Position numbers and translations under genes: made by a program. A stretch of DNA of 32,874 nucleotides from Desulfurobacteriaceae bacterium (GTDB lineage Bacteria > Aquificota > Aquificia > Desulfurobacteriales > Desulfurobacteriaceae), in assembly GCA_026987115.1 (NCBI GenBank), contig JALSNF010000042.1, forward strand, positions 1 through 32,874, read 5' to 3'. Under the pieces are notes generated by a model. It searched no databases. It saw only the letters and a list, made by a program, of their open reading frames with translations, and was not told where the DNA came from. Each line of letters starts with the position of its first letter. Position 1 is the first letter of the stretch. Positions 18,043 to 24,735 of the stretch are shown here, in pieces.

Positions 18043-19104
18043 TTAAAACCCTAAAAACTTTACTATCTCTTCCTTTTCTGCCGGGAGGGTAGTAGGCTTA
18101 ACTCCCGTCATCATAGCAGTGTCAGGGTCTTTAAGGCCGTGGCCCGTTAAAGTGCAGACTATAACGTCTCCCCTTTCAAACATATCTTTTTCTCTCACGC
18201 TCTTTATAACTCCTGCAATTGAAGCGGCAGAAGCAGGTTCGCAGAATATACCTTCGGTTCTGGCAACCAGTCTGTAAGCTTCAAGTATCTCTTCGTCGCT
18301 AACCATGTCTATAAAGCCTCCAGACTCCTTAGCAGCGTTAACCGCTCCCTCCCAGCTTGCGGGGTTGCCTATCCTTATTGCAGTTGCAATAGTCTCAGGG
18401 TTTTTAACAGGGTGGCCCAAAACTATCGGAGCTGCCCCTTCAGCCTGCCAACCGCACATCTTGGGAAGTAAGTCAACTTTACCGGCTTGGTAAAACTCTT
18501 TATATCCCATCCAGTAGGCGGTTATGTTCCCGGCGTTCCCAACTGGGATAAAGTGGTAGTCTGGAGCTCTCCCAAGTTGCAGGCAGACCTCAAAGGCGGC
18601 AGTTTTTTGGCCTTGGAGCCTGTAAGGGTTTATTGAGTTAACTATAGTAATCGGGTATTCCCTTCCTATCTCCCTAACGATGTTTAAAGCATCGTCAAAG
18701 TTGCCCTTTATCTGGATAACTTCTGCTCCGTACATAACGGCTTGGGAGAGTTTTCCAAGGGCAATTTTCCCCTCAGGTATGAGGACGACCGCCTTTAACC
18801 CGGCCTTGGCAGCGTAAGCGGCTGCTGAAGCGGAGGTGTTGCCGGTAGAGGCACATATAACGGCCCTTGCCCCTTCCTCAACGGCCTTTGAAACGGCCAC
18901 AGTCATTCCCCTGTCCTTAAAGGAGCCCGTAGGGTTGAGGCCTTCAAACTTTAAATAGAGCTCTATACCCTCCTTTATCTCCTTTGCCAAGTTGTCTGCC
19001 TTTATTAAGGGAGTGTTCCCTTCAAGGAGGGTTATTACGGGGGTCTTATCTGAAACCGGCAGAAACTCCCTAAACTCGTTAATTACTCCTTTCCACCTCT
19101 CCAT
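18043..19104 (-). CDS. thrC: Threonine synthase
   Basis: ThrC, of 353 residues, is a PLP enzyme that converts O-phosphohomoserine to threonine. The PLP lysine lies in [16 protein letters not shown] (K63). The phosphate-binding loop follows as [39 protein letters not shown] and [15 protein letters not shown] are further family blocks. I chose the ATG at 19104 because a GGAGG ribosome binding site lies 6 bases upstream and the protein then opens [18 protein letters not shown] longer reading from 19140 would add 12 residues and has no such site. It is coupled to hisZ downstream, 1 base apart, and divergent from dapA. Confidence 0.95.
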   Translation of the reverse strand: MERWKGVINEFREFLPVSDKTPVITLLEGNTPLIKADNLAKEIKEGIELYLKFEGLNPTGSFKDRGMTVAVSKAVEEGARAVICASTGNTSASAAAYAAKAGLKAVVLIPEGKIALGKLSQAVMYGAEVIQIKGNFDDALNIVREIGREYPITIVNSINPYRLQGQKTAAFEVCLQLGRAPDYHFIPVGNAGNITAYWMGYKEFYQAGKVDLLPKMCGWQAEGAAPIVLGHPVKNPETIATAIRIGNPASWEGAVNAAKESGGFIDMVSDEEILEAYRLVARTEGIFCEPASAASIAGVIKSVREKDMFERGDVIVCTLTGHGLKDPDTAMMTGVKPTTLPAEKEEIVKFLGF

Positions 19105-19124
19105 AGAGGGCCTCCAAAAAGATA

Positions 19125-19160
19125 AAATAACGATTAGCAATTATACTTGGGAAAGCTCCT
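19125..19160. promoter_or_regulatory. Divergent promoter region between thrC and dapA
   Basis: The 79-base gap between the two starts is AT-rich. It contains TATAAT on the minus strand (19145-19140) and, overlapping it, TATACT on the plus strand (19142-19147). These are candidate -10 boxes for thrC and dapA. I see no convincing -35 box for either, so the assignment is tentative. Confidence 0.4.
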
Positions 19161-19183
19161 TTTTAAAAAAAGTTGGAGGAAGG

Positions 19184-20056
19184 ATGTTTGAAGGCATATA
19201 TGTTGCAATACCTACTCCTTTTAAGGGAGGGGAAGTTGATAAAAGAGCTCTCAAAGAGCACGTAAACTTCCTCATAGAGAGTGGGGTTGACGGGATAGTT
19301 CCCTGCGGGACTACCGGAGAAAGTGCTACCTTATCTTACAAAGAGCACGAAGAGGTTATCGCCTTAACCATTGAAGAGGCTAAGGGAAAAGTAAAGGTAG
19401 TAGCAGGAACAGGCTCAAACTCAACGAAAGAGGCAATTGAACTTACAAAGTTTGCCTACAGGGCAGGGGCAGACGGAGCTCTCTTAATAACCCCATACTA
19501 CAACAAGCCCAACCAAGAAGGCCTTTACCTTCACTTTAAAGCCGTTGCAGAGGCAGTTCCCATCCCAATAGTTTTATACAACGTTCCAAGTAGAACAGGG
19601 GTAAACATGCTCCCTGAAACGGTAGCAAGGCTGTCAGAGATAGACAACATAGTAGCGGTTAAAGAGGCAACGGGGAGCACGAGCGTTGCAACCGAGATTA
19701 TCAACTTAACAAAAGGAAAAATAGAGGTACTCTCGGGAGACGACCTTACCTTCTTCCCCCTCTTAACGGTAGGAGCAAAGGGGGTGATATCCGTTACGGC
19801 AAATGTGGTTCCAGAGAAAATGGTTAAGATGTACAGGGCCTTTAAAGAGGGAAGGTGGGAGGAGGCCTCAGAGATTCACAGGGAGCTCTACGACCTATCA
19901 AAAGTCCTCTTCATAGACACAAACCCCATCCCGGTAAAAACCGCACTCTCAATGATGGGGAGAATGGAAAAGGAGTTTAGGCTGCCCCTTTGCCCAACAA
20001 CTCCAGAAAAAGAGGAAGTTATAAGGAAGACCTTAAAAGAATACGGAGTAATATAA
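19184..20056 (+). CDS. dapA: 4-hydroxy-tetrahydrodipicolinate synthase
   Basis: DapA, of 290 residues, condenses pyruvate and aspartate semialdehyde in the first step specific to lysine and diaminopimelate. It is a TIM barrel with the conserved GIVPCGTTGESATL (T44, T45), the tyrosine in VLYNVPSRTGVN (Y132) and the Schiff-base lysine in IVAVKEATGS (K160). I chose the ATG at 19184 because it has a GGAGGAAGG ribosome binding site and gives the family start MFEGIYVAIPTPF. The frame stays open further upstream to 18992, but that part overlaps thrC. The next gene begins 1 base after the stop. Confidence 0.97.
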   Translation: MFEGIYVAIPTPFKGGEVDKRALKEHVNFLIESGVDGIVPCGTTGESATLSYKEHEEVIALTIEEAKGKVKVVAGTGSNSTKEAIELTKFAYRAGADGALLITPYYNKPNQEGLYLHFKAVAEAVPIPIVLYNVPSRTGVNMLPETVARLSEIDNIVAVKEATGSTSVATEIINLTKGKIEVLSGDDLTFFPLLTVGAKGVISVTANVVPEKMVKMYRAFKEGRWEEASEIHRELYDLSKVLFIDTNPIPVKTALSMMGRMEKEFRLPLCPTTPEKEEVIRKTLKEYGVI

Positions 20057-20057
20057 A

Positions 20058-21089
20058 ATGGCACTAGCTTCAGGACTTGACTACAGAGACTTAGAAAGGC
20101 TTCTCCTCTATTTTGAGATAAGGGAAAAGGATATTAAAAACCTTATGTTCCTCGGTCAAATTCTCATTCCCTACAAAGAAGAGTTTGCAGAGGCTTTCTA
20201 CGACAACCTTATGAAGTTCCCAGACATAAAAGATTACATACCGGAAGAGAAACTCCAGAGGTTAAAGGAGACAATAAAAGACTGGTACGCTAAGCTCTTT
20301 TCAGGCAAGTACGACTCAGAGTACCTCCTTTACCTGTTAAAGATAGCGAAAGTTCACGTGGAAGAGGGAATCCCCCCTCACTACATAATAGTTGCAATGA
20401 ACTTTGTAAGCCGCTTCTGCACCAGGAGAGTTTCAGAGTACTTTAAAAAGCACGGACTCTCCTTTTTCAAGGAATACCAGAGGGAACAGGAGAAGTTCTG
20501 CGACCCTCAGAACTTGGAAACCCTTGAAAGGTTCGTAATAGAAGAGCTCTTTGACAGGATGGAGGACCTAACCCGCTCACTTAGGAAGATAATTGCCCTT
20601 AACGAGGACGTTTTAATCTCATACTACGTTGACGCTGAAATGAAGACCTTCCTTGAGGCAGGAAGGACTGAGAGGTTTGCAATTGCCTTTAGCAAGAGGT
20701 TTGCAGTTTTTATGGACATTGCAATACTCATTGGCCTTATGTTCTTAGCGCTTTTCGTAATAGCCCTTTTCGTAAAGGACGTGGTCCACTTCTTCCACGG
20801 AGACCTTGCCCACAGTCTAATAGCAGCAATGGGAGACCTCCTTATACTCTGGACAGTCCTAGAGCTCCTTAACAGCGAAATAAAGTTCATGCTGGGAGGA
20901 GAGCTCGCAGTAAGCGCCTTTGTAAGCGTGGCCTTGGCTGCAACCATCAGGGAAGCCTTAGTAGTTTCCCTTGAACACGGGAAGCCCATAGAGTTTAAGC
21001 TGGGGATTGGAGCTCTCATCTTCATTCTCGGCGTAGTTTACGGAATAGTTAAGTGGTTTGAGATAAAACAGAAAAAGAGGTTAAGGTAA
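20058..21089 (+). CDS. Membrane protein: protoglobin (globin-sensor) domain fused to a PsiE-like domain
   Basis: This 343-residue protein has two parts. Residues 5-175 look like a protoglobin or globin-coupled-sensor haem domain, with the F-helix pattern KIAKVHVEEGIPPHYIIVA, in which H100 is the candidate haem ligand. After a helical linker, residues 215-335 form a membrane domain of about four helices (219-241, 255-272, 283-303, 316-333). The segment LELLNSEIKFMLGGELAVSA and AATIREALV resembles the PsiE family. A haem sensor that signals to or through the membrane is plausible, with O2, NO, CO or redox as possible inputs. The ligand and output are unknown. It sits between dapA (1-base gap) and dapB (TAATG, 1-base overlap). 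Confidence 0.75.
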   Translation: MALASGLDYRDLERLLLYFEIREKDIKNLMFLGQILIPYKEEFAEAFYDNLMKFPDIKDYIPEEKLQRLKETIKDWYAKLFSGKYDSEYLLYLLKIAKVHVEEGIPPHYIIVAMNFVSRFCTRRVSEYFKKHGLSFFKEYQREQEKFCDPQNLETLERFVIEELFDRMEDLTRSLRKIIALNEDVLISYYVDAEMKTFLEAGRTERFAIAFSKRFAVFMDIAILIGLMFLALFVIALFVKDVVHFFHGDLAHSLIAAMGDLLILWTVLELLNSEIKFMLGGELAVSAFVSVALAATIREALVVSLEHGKPIEFKLGIGALIFILGVVYGIVKWFEIKQKKRLR

Positions 21090-21871
21090 TGGTAAAGCTG
21101 GCAGTTGCAGGTGGAAAAGGGAGAATGGGAAGCTTGATTGCAAGGCTTGCCCTTGAAGACAAAGACTTTAAACTAATAGGTCTAACAGAAAGACCAGACA
21201 GCAAAGAGATAGGAAGAGAGTTTGAAAAAGGCGTAAGGTTTTACTCCTCAATTAAAGAGATGGAAGAAAAGCCCCAAGTAGTGATTGACTTTACAACTCC
21301 CCAAGGGACCTTAAGCCTTTTAAAAGAGGCAGTTGAGCTCAAAGTTCCCTTAGTTATAGGAACGACCGGTTTTGAAAAAGAGGAGCTCAAGGAGATAGAG
21401 AAAGCCTCAAGGGAAGTGCCCATAGTCTTTTCCCCCAACATGAGCTTAGGAGTAAACCTCTTGTTTAAGTTGGTAAGTGAAGTTAGCAAGGCGTTAAAAG
21501 ACAAGGGATACGATGTTGAGATATTTGAGATTCACCACAGGTTTAAAAAAGACGCCCCCTCTGGAACGGCAGTTAAGCTTGCCCAGATAGTTGCAGAAAA
21601 CCTCGGGAAAGAGCTTGAAGAAGTAGGAGTTTTCGGCAGAAAGGGAATAACAGGAGAGAGAAAGCCCGAAGAGATAGGTATTTTGTCTGCAAGGATGGGA
21701 GACGTTGTGGGAGAGCACACGGTTTTCTTTGCAACGCTTGGAGAAAGGCTTGAGTTAACCCACAGGGCAACAAGCAGGGAGACCTTTGCAAGGGGAGCTC
21801 TAACTGCTGCAAAGTGGGTAGTGGATAAAGAGCCGGGACTTTACAACATGTTTGACGTTTTGGGAATTTAA
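21089..21871 (+). CDS. dapB: 4-hydroxy-tetrahydrodipicolinate reductase
   Basis: DapB, of 260 residues, reduces the DapA product with NAD(P)H to tetrahydrodipicolinate. The Rossmann motif is KLAVAGGKGRMGSLIARLA at the N-terminus. VIGTTGFEKEELKEI and IVFSPNMSLGVNLLFKL follow. The catalytic block EIFEIHHRFKKDAPSGTAVK contains the conserved His-His and the active-site lysine. RATSRETFARGALTAAKWV closes the family signature. The length is standard. The ATG overlaps the stop of the globin-PsiE gene by 1 base, so translation is coupled. hisA follows 9 bases after the stop. Confidence 0.96.
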   Translation: MVKLAVAGGKGRMGSLIARLALEDKDFKLIGLTERPDSKEIGREFEKGVRFYSSIKEMEEKPQVVIDFTTPQGTLSLLKEAVELKVPLVIGTTGFEKEELKEIEKASREVPIVFSPNMSLGVNLLFKLVSEVSKALKDKGYDVEIFEIHHRFKKDAPSGTAVKLAQIVAENLGKELEEVGVFGRKGITGERKPEEIGILSARMGDVVGEHTVFFATLGERLELTHRATSRETFARGALTAAKWVVDKEPGLYNMFDVLGI

Positions 21872-21880
21872 GGGGGAAAG

Positions 21881-22600
21881 ATGTTTGAAGTAATACCGGC
21901 AGTTGACATAAGAGGGGGTAAGTGCGTTAGGCTCTACCAAGGAAGGTTTGACGAGGAGAAGGTTTACTTTGAAAACCCAGTTGAAGTTGCAAAGAGGTGG
22001 GAAAGGGAAGGAGCAAGGAGAGTTCACGTTGTTGACCTAGACGGAGCTCTAAAGGGAGCTCCCCAAAACCTTGAAACGGTTAAAGAGATAGTCAAAGAGC
22101 TCTCGGTTCCCGTTCAGTTTGGAGGGGGAGTAAGGAGCCTAAAAGCCCTTGAAGAGCTCTTTAAAATAGGAGTTGACAGGGTCGTTGTGGGAACCGTTGC
22201 AGTTGAAGAGTCAAACCTCTTTAGGGAAATGGCAAGGAGTTTCCCGGGAAAGGTCGTCGTAGGAATAGACGCAAAAGAAGGAAGGCCTACAACGAGAGGG
22301 TGGTTGGAAGTTTCAGAATTTAGCGCCGTTGAGGTTGCAAGGAAACTTGAAGAAGAGCCCATCTGGGGCTTCGTATATACGGACATTACAAGGGACGGAA
22401 CTTTAACCAGCCCAAACTTTAAGGAAGTAGAGAACTTTGCAAGAAGCGTTAAAAAACCGGTAATAGCGTCCGGAGGAGTCTCTAAACTTGAAGACCTAAT
22501 TAAACTGTCCCGGCTTAAAAATGTAGTTGGAGCAATAGTAGGAAAAGCCCTTTATGAAGGGAAGATTGAACTTAAAGAGGCCTTAAAGGAGCTCCCTTGA
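21881..22600 (+). CDS. hisA: ProFAR isomerase (1-(5-phosphoribosyl)-5-[(5-phosphoribosylamino)methylideneamino]imidazole-4-carboxamide isomerase)
   Basis: HisA, of 239 residues, is a TIM-barrel isomerase in histidine synthesis. The half-barrel repeats are visible: EVIPAVDIRGGKCVRLYQG with the first catalytic aspartate, VDLDGALKGAPQN, VQFGGGVRS, and then VVGIDAKEGRPTTRGW, FVYTDITRDGT with the second catalytic aspartate, VIASGGVSK and VGAIVGKALYEG. The length is standard. The ATG at 21881 has an AGGGGGAAAG ribosome binding site. The 3' end overlaps the TTG start of the RNA ligase by 4 bases (TTGA). Other his genes are not adjacent; hisZ lies on the other strand 4 kb away. Confidence 0.95.
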   Translation: MFEVIPAVDIRGGKCVRLYQGRFDEEKVYFENPVEVAKRWEREGARRVHVVDLDGALKGAPQNLETVKEIVKELSVPVQFGGGVRSLKALEELFKIGVDRVVVGTVAVEESNLFREMARSFPGKVVVGIDAKEGRPTTRGWLEVSEFSAVEVARKLEEEPIWGFVYTDITRDGTLTSPNFKEVENFARSVKKPVIASGGVSKLEDLIKLSRLKNVVGAIVGKALYEGKIELKEALKELP

Positions 22601-22625
22601 AACTAGAGCTTAAAGAGGCCTTAAA
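22568..22625 (+). repeat. Direct repeat across the hisA / RNA ligase boundary
   Basis: Two 20-base copies, 22568-22587 and 22606-22625, match at 19 of 20 positions and are offset by 38 bases. Because the genes are in frames offset by 2, the copies encode nearly the same peptide in each gene: ELKEALKEL at the end of hisA and ELKEALNEV at the start of the ligase. A local duplication is one explanation; shared codon usage is another. Confidence 0.5.
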
Positions 22626-23712
22626 CGAAGTAGAGGGCAACAAGTTCTTTAAGGTAATTGAGGAGGGAGACCTAATTAAAGTCTCCTACAGGTTTAACTC
22701 TCCTAAAGTCTTTGATACTCCCCTAAAGAGGGAGTTAAGGGGAATAACTTTCTTTAAGAGCTCCGGGAAAGTAGCCTCAAGGCCCTACCACAAGTTCTTT
22801 AACCTAAACGAGACAGAAGAGAGTAGAGAGGAGAACTTTAAAGGGAGAGAGCTCCTTTTTAGGGAAAAGCTTGACGGAGTAATGCTTCACCCTGTCTTAA
22901 TTGACGGAGAAGTAAAACTCCTAACTCAGAAAGACTTTAGCAACCCTCAAACCCAAAAAGGAGAAGAGCTCCTAAGGAAAAACGACAAGCTATACTCCCT
23001 CGTAAAGGAGCTCCTTGAAAAGGGACATACCCCAATACTTGAGCTGGTGTCTCCCGAATTTCAAGTCGTAGTTCCTCAAGAAGAGGAAGAGCTCTACATA
23101 ACGGAAGTAAGGGAAAACGAAACTGGGAAGTACCTCCTTGAAGAGGTTGAAAGGGAGCTAAAAGAGAGGGGAGTTAAGCTCCCAAAGAAGACAGTCTCAA
23201 CTTTAGAAAAGGTAAAAAAGGAGCTCTCAGAGAGGGAAAACTTTGAAGGCTACGTCTTAAAGGACTTTAAAAGGAAAGAGCCCTTCCCAACCTTCGTAAA
23301 GGTTAAAACTCCTTGGTATCACAAAGCCCACTACGCCTTTACCTACCTCCACAACATACCTTCCCACAAGCTCTTTAACCTCTATTTAACCGGAAAAAGC
23401 GACGAGCTATTCTCCCAGATAACAAACCAAAAGGTTAAGGAGAAAAGGGAAGAGGAGCTTAAAAAGATGGTGGAGCTCCACCTTACGCTACTTGACCTAA
23501 TCAGAAAGGGGAAAAAACCACAGGAGATAACCAAAGAGATAAAAAGGGCCTTTTCAAAAGAATTTAAGCTCCTTGAGATTGACGAAAAATACCTAAAAGA
23601 AGCCCTAAGGCTCTTTAAAGGGAAAAAAGCCTACGACAAGTACTTGGGAACTAAACTCTACATACTAATTAAGGAAGGGAAAGTCCTCCCCAAAACTAGG
23701 GAAGGGGAATAG
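22597..23712 (+). CDS. T4 Rnl1-family RNA ligase (TTG start)
   Basis: This 371-residue protein has the nucleotidyltransferase motifs of ATP-dependent RNA ligases. Motif I is LFREKLDGVML with K91 as the adenylated lysine. Upstream are RELRGITFF and SRPYHKFFNLNE, typical of the T4 Rnl1 branch. Motif III is ILELVSPE (147-154), motif IV is NFEGYVLK (215-222), and motif V is FVKVKTPWYHKAH (233-245). A helical C-terminal region (about 250-371) follows, as in Rnl1. Such enzymes seal 3'-OH and 5'-phosphate RNA ends, for example in tRNA repair. No polynucleotide kinase domain or kinase gene is adjacent. The TTG start overlaps the hisA stop and uses AAAGGAG within hisA. Confidence 0.88.
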   Translation: MKLELKEALNEVEGNKFFKVIEEGDLIKVSYRFNSPKVFDTPLKRELRGITFFKSSGKVASRPYHKFFNLNETEESREENFKGRELLFREKLDGVMLHPVLIDGEVKLLTQKDFSNPQTQKGEELLRKNDKLYSLVKELLEKGHTPILELVSPEFQVVVPQEEEELYITEVRENETGKYLLEEVERELKERGVKLPKKTVSTLEKVKKELSERENFEGYVLKDFKRKEPFPTFVKVKTPWYHKAHYAFTYLHNIPSHKLFNLYLTGKSDELFSQITNQKVKEKREEELKKMVELHLTLLDLIRKGKKPQEITKEIKRAFSKEFKLLEIDEKYLKEALRLFKGKKAYDKYLGTKLYILIKEGKVLPKTREGE

Positions 23713-24670
23713 AGTTAACAAGCTCCCTGTTTTCAATGTGCCACTCTACCGTTCTCTTTAGGCCTTCTTTTAGAGAAACTCTCGGCTCCCAGCCTAAGAG
23801 CTCTTTGGCCTTAGTTATGTCTGCCCAAGTAGCCTTTAAGTCTGCCTTGTGGAAAGGCTTATAAACGATTTTAGCCTCCTTCCCTAAGTACTCTTCAATT
23901 AAAGAGATAACCTCCTTAAGCTGGTGGGGGCTGTTTCCCCCTAGGTTTATAATCTCGTAGCCAGTTTCCCTCTCAAACGCCCTTACCGTCCCCTCAGCTA
24001 TGTCGTCAACAAAGGTAAAGTCTCTACTTTGGGTTCCGTCCCCGTAAACTACAATAGGCTCTCCAGAGTCTATCCACTTTATAAACCTGTAAATGCACAT
24101 GTCAGGCCTTCCGGCAGGGCCGTAAACTGTAAAGTACCTAACAACCGAAACGTCAATGGAGTAAAGGTAGTGGTAGGTGTAGGCCATAACCTCTGCAGCC
24201 TTCTTGCTGGCAGCGTAAGGGGAGATAGGAGTGTTAACGCAGAGCTCCTCCTTAAACGGCATAGGCTGGCCTGCGTAAAGGGAAGAGGTTGAAGCAAGGA
24301 CAAACTTCTTAACCTTAAACTCCTTGCAGAGCTCCAAAAGGTTTAAAGTCCCGTTTGCGTTGGTCGTTAAATAGACAAACGGGTTCTCTATGCTGTACCT
24401 TACTCCGGCCCTTGCGGCAAGGTTGATAACGCCGGAAAACTCGTTCTCCTGAAAAATCACCCTCAAGGCTTCAAAGTTTTCTATGTCAACTTTGTAGAAC
24501 TTAAAACCCTCATCTTCCTTTAAAAGGCTAAGCCTGTACTCCTTCAACTTGGGAGAGTAGTAATCGTTTAAGTTGTCAACTCCCACTACCTCATATCCCC
24601 TCTTTAAGAGCTCCCTTGCAGTTTTATAACCTATAAATCCTGCCGCACCTGTAAGTAAAACCCTTTTCAA
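23696..24670 (-). CDS. NAD-dependent epimerase, probable UDP-glucuronate 4-epimerase (TTG start)
   Basis: This 324-residue protein is an extended short-chain dehydrogenase/reductase that acts on nucleotide sugars for surface polysaccharides. It has the Rossmann motif VLLTGAAGFIGYKTA, the segment GVDNLNDYYSPKLKEYRL typical of UDP-glucuronate epimerases, the catalytic pair in SPYAASKKAAE (Y152, K156), and RYFTVYGPAGRPDMCIYRF. The family contains several sugar epimerases, so the exact substrate is inferred. The start is TTG at 24670, 5 bases after a GGGAGG ribosome binding site. It is divergent from smc and overlaps the 3' end of the RNA ligase gene by 17 bases. Confidence 0.88.
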   Translation of the reverse strand: MKRVLLTGAAGFIGYKTARELLKRGYEVVGVDNLNDYYSPKLKEYRLSLLKEDEGFKFYKVDIENFEALRVIFQENEFSGVINLAARAGVRYSIENPFVYLTTNANGTLNLLELCKEFKVKKFVLASTSSLYAGQPMPFKEELCVNTPISPYAASKKAAEVMAYTYHYLYSIDVSVVRYFTVYGPAGRPDMCIYRFIKWIDSGEPIVVYGDGTQSRDFTFVDDIAEGTVRAFERETGYEIINLGGNSPHQLKEVISLIEEYLGKEAKIVYKPFHKADLKATWADITKAKELLGWEPRVSLKEGLKRTVEWHIENRELVNSIPLP

Positions 24671-24697
24671 AGTCTCCTCCCTGTAAAGAAGTAGTGC

Positions 24698-24721
24698 TAT
24701 ATTACAAAAAAAAAATTTTTT
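24698..24721. other. AT-rich divergent spacer with an A10T6 tract
   Basis: The 65-base gap between the epimerase gene and smc contains TATATT (24698-24703), ten As (24706-24715) and six Ts (24716-24721). TATATT could be the -10 box for smc. I see no matching -35 box in either direction. The A/T tract should bend the DNA and could affect promoter strength. Confidence 0.35.
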
Positions 24722-24735
24722 CGCGAGGGAACTTA

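Noticed and set aside
19105-19140. Twelve-residue longer start for thrC
   Set aside because: No ribosome binding site fits, and the shorter start at 19104 has GGAGG at the right distance.
18992-19183. Upstream extension of dapA by 64 residues
   Set aside because: The added part overlaps thrC on the other strand and has no resemblance to DapA; the ATG at 19184 has a good ribosome binding site and the family start.
24694-24735. Extended smc start
   Set aside because: The extra residues are coded by the A/T tract and are not SMC-like; MIRKLKLKGFKSF is the family start.
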